A stretch of DNA of 64,000 bases from Phytopseudomonas daroniae (GTDB taxonomy: Bacteria > Pseudomonadota > Gammaproteobacteria > Pseudomonadales > Pseudomonadaceae), in contig NZ_QJUI01000007.1 of assembly GCF_004327285.1 (NCBI RefSeq), positions 1 through 64,000 on the forward strand, in the 5' to 3' direction. This document shows positions 19,164 through 29,172 of this stretch, in pieces. The notes under the pieces are model-generated. The model did no database searches. It was not told the DNA's origin and saw only the letters and a program-made list of their open reading frames with translations. Both the position numbers and the translations under genes were made by a program. Position 1 is the first letter of the stretch, and every line of letters begins with the position of its first letter.

Positions 19164-20108
19164 CTATTCGAGCAGATGGCGGTCGGCGAGTGTTTGCAGC
19201 GCGGCGAGGGGATCGGCCATGAAGGCGATATCCGCGCCTTTGGGGGCATTGGCGAGCAGTTGCCCGCCGCGGGCTTCGTCCTCGATGCCGACCAACAGGC
19301 AGGGCACGCCGTGGTCGCCCAACCAGTCATGCAGCGACGACTCGGCATCGGTATTGGAGTCCGCCTCGCAGAACAGCAACAGGGCACGGGGTTGCAGTCG
19401 GGCGATGGCCAGCGCTAGTTCGTTGGCGGGGATTGGCCCATCGAAGGCATCCACCGGGCAACCGGCGGTGCCGATCAGCCAGGCGCACAGCCACAACTGC
19501 GGCGACATCGGCACCTGGCACAGGTTGATCAGCAGCAGCGGCTTGCCATTGTGCTGGCGGTTGTCGTGGTAAACCCGAGCGCCGAGCTTGCTGCGCAACC
19601 AGCTGTGCAGGAACAGCCGCTCGGTTTTCGCGCCGGGGCGTTGTGGCCAGCGTTCTTCCAGGGTTACCAACAGCGGCAATAGCAGGTGCTGGCAGAGAAT
19701 CTGCGGAGGGTAGAGCGCCTGTTCGGCGTTGAAACGTTCGTCCAACTGGCGCTCGTCGAGCAAATGGATGGCGTGGCACATGCGCTCGCGTTTTTCCTGC
19801 CATTGTGAAGCCTGTTCGGCCGGCAGCGGCTGGTCGGCACGCAGCAGCCCCTTGACCTGACCGACCGATACACCGCGATTGAGCCAGCCGAGCACGGCGT
19901 GAATGGTCTGCACCTGTTCCGGGGAGTACAGGCGATGACCCTTGGCGGTGCGGTGCGGCACGATCAGGCCGTAACGCCGCTCCCAGGCGCGCAGGGTGAC
20001 CGGATTCACGCCAGTGCGGCTGGCCACCTCGCGGATCGGCAGGTAGCCGTCGGCGATGGCGCCGCGGTAAGCCCCCGCGTTTGGCTCGGGTGAGGTTGGC
20101 TGGTTCAT
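19164..20108 (-). CDS. MerR-family regulator of the LitR/CarH type, cobalamin ligands apparently missing
   Basis: This is a 314-residue transcription regulator. Residues 22-66 are a MerR winged helix-turn-helix (YLPIREVASRTGVNPVTLRA, then WERRYGL...GHRLYS). Residues 90-300 correspond to the helical plus Rossmann B12-binding region of LitR/CarH. The lower-axial DxHxxG motif expected near LLLINLCQVPMSP is absent, and the W-x9-EH motif reads W-x9-ER (ERWPQRPGAKTERLF). It therefore looks like class II LitR proteins described in Pseudomonas putida, which do not use adenosylcobalamin themselves and need a separate light sensor. It overlaps the upstream gene by ATGA and is followed by phr, so it probably controls its own operon through the TGTACA sites at 21094-21170. 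Confidence 0.85.
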   Translation of the reverse strand: MNQPTSPEPNAGAYRGAIADGYLPIREVASRTGVNPVTLRAWERRYGLIVPHRTAKGHRLYSPEQVQTIHAVLGWLNRGVSVGQVKGLLRADQPLPAEQASQWQEKRERMCHAIHLLDERQLDERFNAEQALYPPQILCQHLLLPLLVTLEERWPQRPGAKTERLFLHSWLRSKLGARVYHDNRQHNGKPLLLINLCQVPMSPQLWLCAWLIGTAGCPVDAFDGPIPANELALAIARLQPRALLLFCEADSNTDAESSLHDWLGDHGVPCLLVGIEDEARGGQLLANAPKGADIAFMADPLAALQTLADRHLLE

Positions 20109-21073
20109 AGAGCGTTCCGCAGGCTGAGGTTTTCCGGGTGCGGTTGCAGGTAAATCTGCTGCGCGATGTAGCGATCGGGATGTTGGCGGAAGTGGTGCTT
20201 GAGCAGGGTCAGCGGCACCACCAGGGGCACGATGCCATGGCGGTATTGGCCAATGAGCTGCTGCATTTCCTGTTTTTCCGCCGTATTCAGGGCGCCCTTC
20301 AGGTAGCCACTCAGGTGCTGCAACACGTTGCTGTGGGTGCCGCGAGTCGCGCAGCGCTTCAGGGCCGTCATCAGTTCGCTGATGTAGTGCGCGGCCAGGC
20401 TGTGCAGATCCTGCCCGGACAGATCGCCGAGCAAACGGCCGAGACGCTTGTAGCGCAGCGGGTCGGTGGCCATCAGCAGGTATTTGTGACGTGCGTGAAA
20501 CTCAATCAGCTTGCCGCGGCTCAGGCCGGTTCGGCACAGGGCCTGCCACTGCGCGTAGGTGAACACCCGCGTCAGGAAGTTCTCGCGCAGCACCGGGTCG
20601 TTGAGCCGGCCGTCTTCCTCGATGGGCAGGTTCGGGTGGCGTTCGCACAGCACACGGGCGTAGAGCCCGCGGCCCTTCGGCTCGCTGGGGTGACCATTGT
20701 CCTGATAGACCTTGACCCGCTCCAGGCCGCAGGACGGCGATTGCTGCATGACGATGTAGCCGCTGATGGGCGGCAGATCGGCAGCCACCTGCTCGCCATA
20801 GGCGGTCAGGGCGTCGGTGTGATCCTGGTCAGGATGTACGGTGCCCACGGCACGTGGCGCTGCCGGGTCACCGACCAGGCGAATCGGCTCGCGCGGCGTA
20901 CCCAGACCGATGGCGACTTCTGGGCAGAACGGCACGAACTCGAAATAGTCGCTCAGTTGATCCAAGCACAGCCTGGAAGCCTTATGGCCGCCGTTGTAGC
21001 GCACTTCGGCGCCGAGCAGGCAGGCGCTGACGCCAAGCTTGGGTTTTTCGCAGTGGAGTGGGCTGACTGGCAT
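20105..21073 (-). CDS. DUF523-DUF1722 fusion protein (YbgA/TudS-related)
   Basis: A 322-residue protein with two parts. Residues 10-160 are DUF523, with the three cysteines that hold a [4Fe-4S] cluster in thiouracil desulfidase TudS: Cys18 in SACLLG, the Cys in PFCPEV, and the Cys in SPSCGLE. Residues 200-310 are DUF1722 (YbgA), with KYLLMATDPLRYKRLGRLL. DUF523 proteins are thought to desulphurate thio-bases; the role of DUF1722 is unknown, but it is repeatedly found beside photolyase genes. The gene is first in the DUF523-merR-phr operon, with a GAAGG site before its ATG and a promoter embedded in the TGTACA array. Confidence 0.85.
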   Translation of the reverse strand: MPVSPLHCEKPKLGVSACLLGAEVRYNGGHKASRLCLDQLSDYFEFVPFCPEVAIGLGTPREPIRLVGDPAAPRAVGTVHPDQDHTDALTAYGEQVAADLPPISGYIVMQQSPSCGLERVKVYQDNGHPSEPKGRGLYARVLCERHPNLPIEEDGRLNDPVLRENFLTRVFTYAQWQALCRTGLSRGKLIEFHARHKYLLMATDPLRYKRLGRLLGDLSGQDLHSLAAHYISELMTALKRCATRGTHSNVLQHLSGYLKGALNTAEKQEMQQLIGQYRHGIVPLVVPLTLLKHHFRQHPDRYIAQQIYLQPHPENLSLRNAL

Positions 21074-21093
21074 GGCGAACCTTCGAGAATGTG

Positions 21094-21170
21094 CTTGTAC
21101 AAGGATTTATTTTTGTACAAGTTTAATTTCATCTTAGGCGCGATCTTGTACAAGTCAAATGCTGTGTACA
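21094..21170 (-). promoter_or_regulatory. Promoter with four TGTACA operator sites in two 18-bp-spaced pairs
   Basis: TGTACA occurs at 21096-21101, 21114-21119, 21147-21152 and 21165-21170. Spacing is 18, 33 and 18 bp. The first and third sit in the perfect palindrome CTTGTACAAG. On the minus strand a good sigma-70 promoter, TTGACT (21158-21153) and TAAGAT (21136-21131) with a 16-bp spacer, contains the third TGTACA within its spacer, so binding there would block RNA polymerase. TGTACA-like sites are what LitR/CarH-type MerR proteins recognise, and such a regulator is the second gene of the operon driven from here. Confidence 0.8.
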
Positions 21171-21204
21171 GCTATTGCCAGCAACAGGCGAGGCGGGCGG
21201 CGCT

Positions 21205-22484
<1,280 letters not shown>

Positions 22485-22492
22485 CTACACCT

Positions 22493-22539
22493 TGGACATA
22501 GCTCATACAATGTACAGTTCATGTATAAGCTTATGTCCA
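22493..22539. promoter_or_regulatory. Imperfect 47-bp palindrome with a TGTACA core upstream of the renalase gene
   Basis: TGGACATA (22493-22500) and TATGTCCA (22532-22539) are perfect inverted arms. Inside them GCT/AGC and CATACA/TGTATA continue the symmetry with a one-base offset, and TGTACA lies at 22511-22516 near the centre. It sits in the 283-bp divergent gap between renalase and the TIGR01777 gene. It is a probable operator, plausibly for the same MerR/LitR-type protein as the 21094-21170 array. Confidence 0.65.
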
Positions 22540-22704
22540 TGTCGGCCAGTGCCTGCAGCCAGGGCATCTATTCTTCAGAATAGGTGCGGGCGGCAATAGT
22601 TTCCCCGTTTATGTCGGCTGACTGCTCCAGCGGGTAATTGTTCTTGAGCATCGCCCCGCAAGTGGCGTCGAACCTTGTGAGCACACCATAGTGAGGAACC
22701 TGCC

Positions 22705-23604
22705 ATGCATATCCTGATCACCGGCGGTACTGGTCTGATTGGTCGCGCGCTCTGTCACCACTGGCTCGAGCAGGGGTACCAACTGACGGTGTGGAGTCGC
22801 CGCCCGGAGCAGGTGGCGGTGCTCTGTGGTACTCGCGTGCGCGGCGTCGGGCGCCTGGAGGACATCGGCGACGAGCCGCTGGATGCAGTCGTTAACCTGG
22901 CCGGCGCCCCCATCGCCGACCGTCCCTGGAGCAAGGCGCGCAAGCAGCTGTTGTGGGAAAGTCGCGTTCACTTGACGGAGCAGTTGCTGGCCTGGCTGCA
23001 GAGCCGTGAACGGAAGCCTGCCGTGTTGCTATCCGGTTCGGCGGTCGGTTGGTATGGCGATAGTGGCGAGCGCATCGTCGATGAGCAGGCTGCCTCCGGC
23101 GCGGATTTCGCCGCGCAACTGTGCGTCGCCTGGGAAGATACCGCGCAGCAGGCCGAAGCACTGGGCATTCGCGTGGTTCTGCTGCGTACCGGCCTGGTGC
23201 TGGCGAAGGAGGGCGGCATCCTCAAACGCATGGTCACGCCGTTTCGCTTCGGGTTGGGCGGTCGCATCGGCGATGGACGCCAGTGGATGCCTTGGATTCA
23301 TATCGCCGACCAAATCGCCCTGATTGATTTTCTCTTGCAGCACGAGCAGGCGCGCGGTCCTTATAATGCGTGTTCGCCGCATCCGGTACGCAACAGCGAA
23401 TTCGCCAGCGAACTTGGCCACGCCGTGCACCGGCCCGCCATCGTGCCGCTACCGGCCTTCGCACTGCGCGCAGGCCTGGGCGAGATGTCACTGCTCCTGC
23501 TGGGCGGCCAACATGCTTTGCCTGTCAGGGCGCAGGAGGCCGGCTTCGAATTCCGTTTCACTCATCTGGACGTGGCTCTGGTGGATTTGTTGAGCCTTCA
23601 TTAA
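22705..23604 (+). CDS. TIGR01777-family NAD-dependent epimerase-like protein (YfcH/SulA-like)
   Basis: A 299-residue extended-SDR protein with N-terminal ITGGTGLIGRALCHHW (NAD(P)-binding TGxxGxIG), VVNLAGAPIADRPWS, and LLSGSAVGWYGDSGERIVDE near residue 115 carrying the SDR Tyr. A DUF1731-type C-terminal segment ends the protein. Substrates are unknown. A GAGGAACC site precedes the ATG. It lies 14 bp before hemH and is almost certainly cotranscribed with it, an arrangement conserved in pseudomonads. Its promoter shares the gap containing the 22493-22539 palindrome. Confidence 0.88.
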   Translation: MHILITGGTGLIGRALCHHWLEQGYQLTVWSRRPEQVAVLCGTRVRGVGRLEDIGDEPLDAVVNLAGAPIADRPWSKARKQLLWESRVHLTEQLLAWLQSRERKPAVLLSGSAVGWYGDSGERIVDEQAASGADFAAQLCVAWEDTAQQAEALGIRVVLLRTGLVLAKEGGILKRMVTPFRFGLGGRIGDGRQWMPWIHIADQIALIDFLLQHEQARGPYNACSPHPVRNSEFASELGHAVHRPAIVPLPAFALRAGLGEMSLLLLGGQHALPVRAQEAGFEFRFTHLDVALVDLLSLH

Positions 23605-23618
23605 CAGGATGACATTGC

Positions 23619-24650
23619 ATGACCGATCACGCTTTACTACTGGTCAACCTCGGCTCACCGGCCTCCACGGAAGTCGCCGATGTGCGGAGTTATCTCAACC
23701 AGTTTCTGATGGATCCCTATGTTGTCGATCTGCCCTGGCCGCTGCGACGGCTGTTGGTGTCGTTGATCCTGATCCGCCGCCCTGCGCAATCGGCCCACGC
23801 CTACGCGTCGATCTGGTGGCCGGACGGCTCACCGCTGATCGTGCTCAGCAAGCGTTTGCAGGAGGCGATGAAAGCGCAGTGGACGCAGGGGCCGGTGGAG
23901 CTGGCCATGCGCTACGGCGAGCCGTCGCTGGAAACCGTACTGACCCGCCTCGCCGGCCAAGGCATCGAGCAGGTCACGCTGGCACCGCTGTATCCGCAGT
24001 TCGCCGACAGCACCACCACCACGGTGATCGAAGAGGCCAAGCGGGTGGTGCGTGAGCGCAAGCTGCCGATTCGCTTCTCCATCCTCCAGCCGTTTTTCGA
24101 TGATCCCGATTACCTCGATGCCCTGGCCGACAGCGCGCGCCCGTATCTGCAGAAGGATTTCGATCATCTGCTGCTGAGCTTCCACGGCTTGCCGGAGCGG
24201 CACATTCGCAAGCTGGTGAAAGGTATCGACGCGAAACACGACCTGCGCCGCCCCGATAGCGTGGGCGTCAGCGACGCAGTGCTGGCGCGCTGTTACCGTA
24301 GCCAGTGCCAGCGCACCGCCGAGGCGTTCGCGGCGCGCATGGGCTTGCGGCCCGAGCAATGGTCGGTGTCGTTCCAGTCGCGGCTGGGCAAGGACAAATG
24401 GATCGAGCCCTACACCGAGGCGCGCCTTGACGAGCTGGCCGTCCAGGGCGTGAAAAAGCTGCTGGTGATGTGTCCGGCCTTCGTTGCCGACTGCATCGAG
24501 ACGCTGGAGGAAATCGGTGATCGCGGACGCGAACAGTTTCAGGAGGCGGGGGGCGAGAGCCTGGAGCTGGTGCCTTGCCTGAACGACCACCCAAGTTGGG
24601 CGGCAGCGCTCAAGCGGCTTTGCGAGCGAGCGCCGCAAAGCGTGGGGTAA
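23619..24650 (+). CDS. hemH: Ferrochelatase
   Basis: HemH inserts Fe2+ into protoporphyrin IX, the last step of protoheme synthesis. The protein has 343 residues, with N-terminal [22 protein letters not shown], the catalytic His in [11 protein letters not shown] and the conserved Glu in [11 protein letters not shown]. Starts at ATG with an AGGATGA site about 10 bases before. No C-terminal membrane anchor is visible. Proximity to photolyase and a light-type regulator makes sense because protoporphyrin is a photosensitiser, but that regulatory link is an inference. Confidence 0.96.
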   Translation: MTDHALLLVNLGSPASTEVADVRSYLNQFLMDPYVVDLPWPLRRLLVSLILIRRPAQSAHAYASIWWPDGSPLIVLSKRLQEAMKAQWTQGPVELAMRYGEPSLETVLTRLAGQGIEQVTLAPLYPQFADSTTTTVIEEAKRVVRERKLPIRFSILQPFFDDPDYLDALADSARPYLQKDFDHLLLSFHGLPERHIRKLVKGIDAKHDLRRPDSVGVSDAVLARCYRSQCQRTAEAFAARMGLRPEQWSVSFQSRLGKDKWIEPYTEARLDELAVQGVKKLLVMCPAFVADCIETLEEIGDRGREQFQEAGGESLELVPCLNDHPSWAAALKRLCERAPQSVG

Positions 24651-24738
24651 GAGCGCGCCCTATCGCGAGTCCCACAGCTGTTCACGATCTTTCGACGAGA
24701 CTCCGAGCGCAATGGCAGCAAAGAGGGGCGCAAGCGGA

Positions 24739-24831
24739 CGTAGGGTGGATCGGGGCGCGTAGCTGACGCTCTTTTCATCCACCATTGCGATCGCTGGGTT
24801 GGTGGACGGATGAAGCGTCGTCCACCCTACG
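24739..24831. repeat. Inverted repeat of the GTAGGGTGGA class between hemH and uraA
   Basis: CGTAGGGTGGA (24739-24749) and TCCACCCTACG (24821-24831) are perfect inverted arms, with a second imperfect dyad inside (TTCATCC/GGATGAA). The segment AGGGTGGATCGGGGCG is shared with 37229-37244, showing a dispersed repeat family. It occupies the convergent gap 24651-24934, which has no supported gene. Confidence 0.75.
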
Positions 24832-24934
24832 TCATGAAACCCACCAAATCGAATGTCCGCTTCCGCCTTATTGCCGCCGATCCAGGGGATACGGGTTCCT
24901 ATTTGCCAAACACATGAAGATCGTGAACAGATTC

Positions 24935-26212
24935 TCAGATGTCCGGCGCTTCGTCTGCGTTCTTTTTCTTCCAGCCGTCGTTGCCCGGCAGGATCAGGTT
25001 CAGCGCGATGGCGACGATGGCGCACAGGGCGATGCCCTTGAGGCCGAAGTCGTCCGGGCCGTCGCCGGTGCCGATCAGTACGCCACCGATACCGAACACC
25101 AGGGTCACCGACACGATCACTAGATTGCGTGCTTCGCTGAGGTCGACGCTGTGGCGGATCATGGTGTTCATGCCCACTGCGGCGATGGAGCCGAATAGCA
25201 GGCACAGGATGCCGCCCATTACCGGTACCGGAATACTCTGCAGGATGGCGCCGAACTTGCCGATGAAGGCCAGGGTGATGGCGAAGATCGCCGCCCAGGT
25301 CATGATCTTCGGGTTGTAGGCCTTGGTCAGCATCACCGCACCGGTGACTTCCGCGTAGGTGGTGTTGGGCGGGCCGCCGAACAGACCGGCTGCCGAGGTG
25401 GCCACGCCGTCACCGAACAGGGTGCGGTGCAGGCCCGGCTTCTTCAGATAGTTCTTGCCGGTGACGCTGCCCACCGCGATGACGCCGCCGATGTGCTCGA
25501 TGGCCGGAGCCAGAGCCACCGGCACGATGAACAGGATCGCCTGCCAGTTGAAGGCCGGCGCGGTGAAGGCCGGCACCGCCAGCCAGGGCGCGTCGGCAAC
25601 ATGGCCAAGGTCAAGGGCGCCGAAGTAGATCGACAGTGCGAAGCCCACCAGAATGCCGGAGATGATCGGCACCAGACGGAAGATGCCGCGGCCGAAAACG
25701 GCGACGATCAGGGTGGTCAGCAAGGTCGGCATGGAAATCCACATCGCCGTGCTGTAGGGCAGCAGCACGCTGCCGTCACCCGCTTTGCCCATCGCCATGT
25801 TGGCGGCGATCGGTGCCATGGCCAGGCCGATGGAAATGATCACCGGGCCGATCACCACCGGCGGCAGCAGGCGGTCGATGAAACCGGTGCCCTTGATCTT
25901 CACGGCCAGGCCGAGAAAGGTGTAGACGAAACCGGCAGCGACCACGCCGCCCATGGTTTCCGCCAGGCCGAACTGGCCCTTGGCGAGAATGATCGGGGTG
26001 ATGAATGCGAAGCTCGAGGCCAGGAAAACCGGTACCTGGCGGCCCGTGACGATCTGGAACAGCAGGGTGCCCAGGCCGGCGGTGAACAACGCCACGTTGG
26101 GGTCGAGGCCGGTGATCAGCGGCATCAGCACCAAGGCGCCAAAGGCCACGAAGAGCATCTGCGCGCCGGACAGCACCTGACGCCACAACGGATCGTTGAA
26201 TTCGTCGCGCAT
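24935..26212 (-). CDS. uraA: Uracil permease (NCS2 nucleobase:cation symporter)
   Basis: An inner-membrane symporter that imports uracil with protons. The 425-residue protein has about 14 hydrophobic segments and the NCS2 motifs FAFITPII, the conserved Glu in LAPAIEHIGGVIAVG, and GLFGGPPNTTYAEVTGAV. ATG at 26212 (MRDEFNDPLW) was preferred to the TTG three bases upstream. It starts 4 bp after the upp stop on the same strand, so upp and uraA form a salvage operon in which the imported base is immediately trapped as UMP. Confidence 0.94.
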   Translation of the reverse strand: MRDEFNDPLWRQVLSGAQMLFVAFGALVLMPLITGLDPNVALFTAGLGTLLFQIVTGRQVPVFLASSFAFITPIILAKGQFGLAETMGGVVAAGFVYTFLGLAVKIKGTGFIDRLLPPVVIGPVIISIGLAMAPIAANMAMGKAGDGSVLLPYSTAMWISMPTLLTTLIVAVFGRGIFRLVPIISGILVGFALSIYFGALDLGHVADAPWLAVPAFTAPAFNWQAILFIVPVALAPAIEHIGGVIAVGSVTGKNYLKKPGLHRTLFGDGVATSAAGLFGGPPNTTYAEVTGAVMLTKAYNPKIMTWAAIFAITLAFIGKFGAILQSIPVPVMGGILCLLFGSIAAVGMNTMIRHSVDLSEARNLVIVSVTLVFGIGGVLIGTGDGPDDFGLKGIALCAIVAIALNLILPGNDGWKKKNADEAPDI

Positions 26213-26215
26213 CAA

Positions 26216-26854
26216 TCAGGCGTCCTTCTGCTTGGTGCCGAAGATCTTGTCGCCGGCATCACCCAGCCCGGGGATGATGTAGCCGTGTTCGTTGAGACGC
26301 TGGTCGATGGAGGCGGTGTAGATCCTCACGTCCGGATGGGCTTCGTTGACCGCCTTGATGCCCTCGGGCGCGGCGACCAGCACCATGGCGCGGATCTCCT
26401 TGCAGCCGGCCTTCTTCAGCAGGTCGATGGTGGCGACCATGGAGGCGCCGGTGGCCAGCATCGGATCGATGATCATCGCCAGGCGCTCGTTGATTTCCGG
26501 CACCAGTTTTTCCAGGTAGGTGTGCGCCTGCAGGGTTTCCTCGTTGCGGGCCACGCCGACGGCGCTGACCTTGGCACCCGGAATCAGGCTGAGCACGCCG
26601 TCGAGCATGCCGATGCCGGCGCGCAGGATAGGCACCACGGTGATCTTCTTGCCGGAGATCTTCTCGACCTGTACGGGGCCTGCCCAGCCCGCGATTTCGT
26701 AGCTTTCCAGCGGCAGATCCTTGGTCGCCTCGTAAGTGAGCAGGGCGCCCACTTCCTGGGCCAGTTCGCGGAAATTCTTGGTACTGATATCCGCGCGGCG
26801 CATGAGGCCGATCTTGTGGCGAATCAGCGGATGGCGGATCTCGAGGACTGGCAT
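26216..26854 (-). CDS. upp: Uracil phosphoribosyltransferase
   Basis: Converts uracil and PRPP to UMP in pyrimidine salvage. The 212-residue product begins [19 protein letters not shown] and carries the PRPP-binding motif [16 protein letters not shown] and the C-terminal uracil-binding [13 protein letters not shown]. The open frame continues far upstream to 27556 but crosses the divergent hpt gene, so the family N-terminus sets the start at 26854. It is the first gene of the upp-uraA pair, divergent from hpt across a 282-bp gap (26855-27136) in which I see no other gene. Confidence 0.96.
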   Translation of the reverse strand: MPVLEIRHPLIRHKIGLMRRADISTKNFRELAQEVGALLTYEATKDLPLESYEIAGWAGPVQVEKISGKKITVVPILRAGIGMLDGVLSLIPGAKVSAVGVARNEETLQAHTYLEKLVPEINERLAMIIDPMLATGASMVATIDLLKKAGCKEIRAMVLVAAPEGIKAVNEAHPDVRIYTASIDQRLNEHGYIIPGLGDAGDKIFGTKQKDA

Positions 26855-27136
26855 TGCGGGGTCTCCGGCAAAAGTGGGCAAAAAACACGCTAGATTAAAG
26901 CATTGCGTCGCAGTGTGGGCGCTGCGGATGTGGAACTTTTTACAATCGGCGGGCAACGGCCATGCCATTTGTCGAGCGCATTCGTGGATGCTTGCGCCAC
27001 ACCCGTCGGGTGCGTAACGTTGCCGCCTTTTTCTGACCCGGTGATCAGCTTGTGCGCCGGAGCCATCAATACAGCGTGATCGACGCTCGGCAGAGCCAGG
27101 CTTCTGCCCAACGTCGGCCACCAATGAGGACATGAT

Positions 27137-27694
27137 ATGCCCGCCGATCTCGCTCACATCCGTCAGATAATGGCCGAAGCCGACTGCCTGTACAGCGAAG
27201 CCGAAGTGGAAGCCGCCATCGAGCGCGTCGCCGTCGCCATCAACGCCGAACTGGCCGACCGCAACCCGGTGGTGTTCTGCGTGATGAATGGCGGGCTGAT
27301 CTTTTCCGGCAAGCTGCTGACCAAGCTCGACTTCCCCCTGGAAGCCTCCTACCTGCACGCCAGTCGCTACCGCAACCAGACCAGCGGCGGCGAGCTGTTC
27401 TGGAAGGCCAAACCGGAAGTGTCGTTCATCGACCGCGATGTGCTGATCATCGACGACATCCTCGATGAAGGGCACACCCTGGGGGCGATCATCGATTTCT
27501 GCCACCACGCGGGCGCCAGCAACGTGCACACCGCCGTGCTGATCGACAAGGATCACGACCGCAAGGCCCGCCCGGATCTCAAGGCCGACTACGTGGGCCT
27601 GCCGTGCATCGACCGCTACATCTTCGGTTATGGCATGGACTACAAGGGCTACTGGCGTAATGCGCCGGGAATCTATGCGGTGAAGGGGCTCTAA
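27137..27694 (+). CDS. hpt: Hypoxanthine-guanine phosphoribosyltransferase
   Basis: Purine salvage enzyme that joins hypoxanthine or guanine to PRPP. The 185-residue protein has the PRPP loop [17 protein letters not shown] and the base-binding region [28 protein letters not shown] precedes the ATG. The last codons and the TAA stop (GGGCTCTAA) are part of the target duplication of the adjacent IS element: the coding frame is intact, but the hairpin that followed (GGGCTC-TAA-GAGCCC) has been split. Confidence 0.94.
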   Translation: MPADLAHIRQIMAEADCLYSEAEVEAAIERVAVAINAELADRNPVVFCVMNGGLIFSGKLLTKLDFPLEASYLHASRYRNQTSGGELFWKAKPEVSFIDRDVLIIDDILDEGHTLGAIIDFCHHAGASNVHTAVLIDKDHDRKARPDLKADYVGLPCIDRYIFGYGMDYKGYWRNAPGIYAVKGL

Positions 27695-27698
27695 GAGC

Positions 27699-29158
27699 CA
27701 TGCCTTTCAACGTCTTTTCCCCTTCTCGGCTATAAGCCGAGCGGTGGAGGCGTGTGCCCTGGCAGTGGTGCCGTCGACATAGCCAGCATTGGCTCGACTT
27801 TTCTTGGGACCTCGCTTGCTGGTGGTCAGTTGCTTGGGGCTGAGCCTGCTGGCCAGTTGCAACAAGCGCTGCAGCAGATGCTGTGGATCGTCATCGGCAC
27901 AGGGTAGGTGCTCGCTCGGCAGGAGCATGATCATCGACTCGTAGCTGCTGACGATCTCCACCGTCAGGTGGTAGGTGGATACGTCCAACTGCGGATGCGT
28001 CGCCCGATGCGCTTGCTCGGTGACCGCTTTGAGCAGCGACAGCACGTTGTAGGCCAGCACCGCCACGGCAAACCCCAGCAAAGCTGCACGCGGATGTCCC
28101 AGGGTCTTGATTTCACTGTGAAGCACCGACTCCAGACGGCCAAACATTCCCTCGATGCGCCAGCGCTTGCGGTACAAACGGGCGAGGGTCGCCGCCGTGA
28201 TGTGCGCGGGCAGATTACTCCATAGCGCGATGGTCTTGTCGCCCGATTCGGTGGGCGTATCCAGTTCGATTTCGATGCGCCGCCAGCTCACGCATGGGCT
28301 CGACTCATGCTCGTCCAGGATCAGGTCGATGGACTGCTCGCGTACCTGCCCGGTCTCGATGGTGGACTGTGCACTCCAGGCACCCTGCGCCTTGAGCCGG
28401 GGATGCTTGGCGTGTTCACGCACGATGAAGCCTGCCCCGCCTGCGTGAAGCCCGCCCAACAGGGCAGCCGTACAGAAGTGCCTGTCCCCGATCCAGGCCT
28501 GGCCCGGTTGTGCGCTGTCGATTAACTGCGCGGCACCGACCCGTTCGCTCTCGTAAGCATCCTCGCAGGCCAGGATGTCGCAAACCAGGGTGCTATCTGG
28601 GTCGTAGACCACCAGTGTGTGCCCAGGCAGCGCTGCGCCACGCAAACCGCGTAGCTCGGCCAGACGCTTGTCGCTGGCCGGCAGATGGTTGCCATCGATG
28701 ATGCGAACCTGCCAACCCGGCAGGCTCGGTTCGACATCCAGGCCCGCCATCACCGGCGCCAGGCGCTGCGCGCTACCGCGTACCAAGGCCCGCAGCAAGG
28801 CCGGCTCCGTGCGCTTGACCTTGGCATACAACGCCGCCAGCGACACCGGCAGACGATCAGCCATCTTGCGTGCAGCCGCATGTAATGACGGACGCAGACC
28901 CAAGGTCACGAGCGACATCAGCTCCACGACGCTGGAGAACAACAGTTCACGTGGATACTGACGCTGGCGGTTGTGCTCGAACACCTCGTCGATCCATTGC
29001 GCGGGCAGGGCACGATCGAGTGCCAGACGAGCCATCACCGCTGCAGGGGCCTGCTGCTCGTACTTCTCAACAATGACTTGCCAGATGATCCTTCTCCACC
29101 TGCTTGACGATGCCGCCAAGCATACAGGCTGGGCTGCTCAAAGATGTTGAAAGGCATG
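27699..29158. mobile_element. Complete IS4-family insertion sequence with 11-bp target duplication
   Basis: The 1460-bp element is bounded by inverted repeats CATGCCTTTCAACGTCTTT (27699-27717) and the complement of 29140-29158, which differ at one of 19 positions. The direct repeat GCTCTAAGAGC flanks it at 27688-27698 and 29159-29169. Removing the element and one repeat restores a hairpin GGGCTC-TAA-GAGCCC between the convergent hpt and sulP genes, so the target was a small palindrome overlapping the hpt stop. One transposase fills the element. Intact ends and an intact gene indicate a recent, probably active copy. Confidence 0.95.
27707..29119 (-). CDS. IS4-family DDE transposase
   Basis: A 470-residue transposase in a single frame. 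Acidic catalytic residues are visible in VRIIDGNHLP (first Asp), AWIGDRHFCT (second Asp) and the YRKRWRIEGMFGRLESVLHS region, which holds the IS4 YREK-type signature with the catalytic Glu. The N-terminal ~120 residues form the DNA-binding helical part. The C-terminus is basic (KRGPKKSRANAGYVDG). The frame opens at a TTG; an out-of-frame ATG 19 bases upstream gives only a short peptide, so the start is uncertain. The stop lies in the left inverted repeat. Confidence 0.9.
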   Translation of the reverse strand: MAASSSRWRRIIWQVIVEKYEQQAPAAVMARLALDRALPAQWIDEVFEHNRQRQYPRELLFSSVVELMSLVTLGLRPSLHAAARKMADRLPVSLAALYAKVKRTEPALLRALVRGSAQRLAPVMAGLDVEPSLPGWQVRIIDGNHLPASDKRLAELRGLRGAALPGHTLVVYDPDSTLVCDILACEDAYESERVGAAQLIDSAQPGQAWIGDRHFCTAALLGGLHAGGAGFIVREHAKHPRLKAQGAWSAQSTIETGQVREQSIDLILDEHESSPCVSWRRIEIELDTPTESGDKTIALWSNLPAHITAATLARLYRKRWRIEGMFGRLESVLHSEIKTLGHPRAALLGFAVAVLAYNVLSLLKAVTEQAHRATHPQLDVSTYHLTVEIVSSYESMIMLLPSEHLPCADDDPQHLLQRLLQLASRLSPKQLTTSKRGPKKSRANAGYVDGTTARAHASTARLIAEKGKRR

Positions 29159-29172
29159 GCTCTAAGAGCCCG

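Noticed and set aside
26855..27556. N-terminal extension of upp across the divergent hpt gene
   Set aside because: Family N-terminus begins at 26854 and the extension is antisense to hpt.
29067..29138. Possible alternative transposase start or frameshifted leader ORF at an out-of-frame ATG
   Set aside because: Gives only a short peptide before a stop; the long frame is intact without any frameshift.
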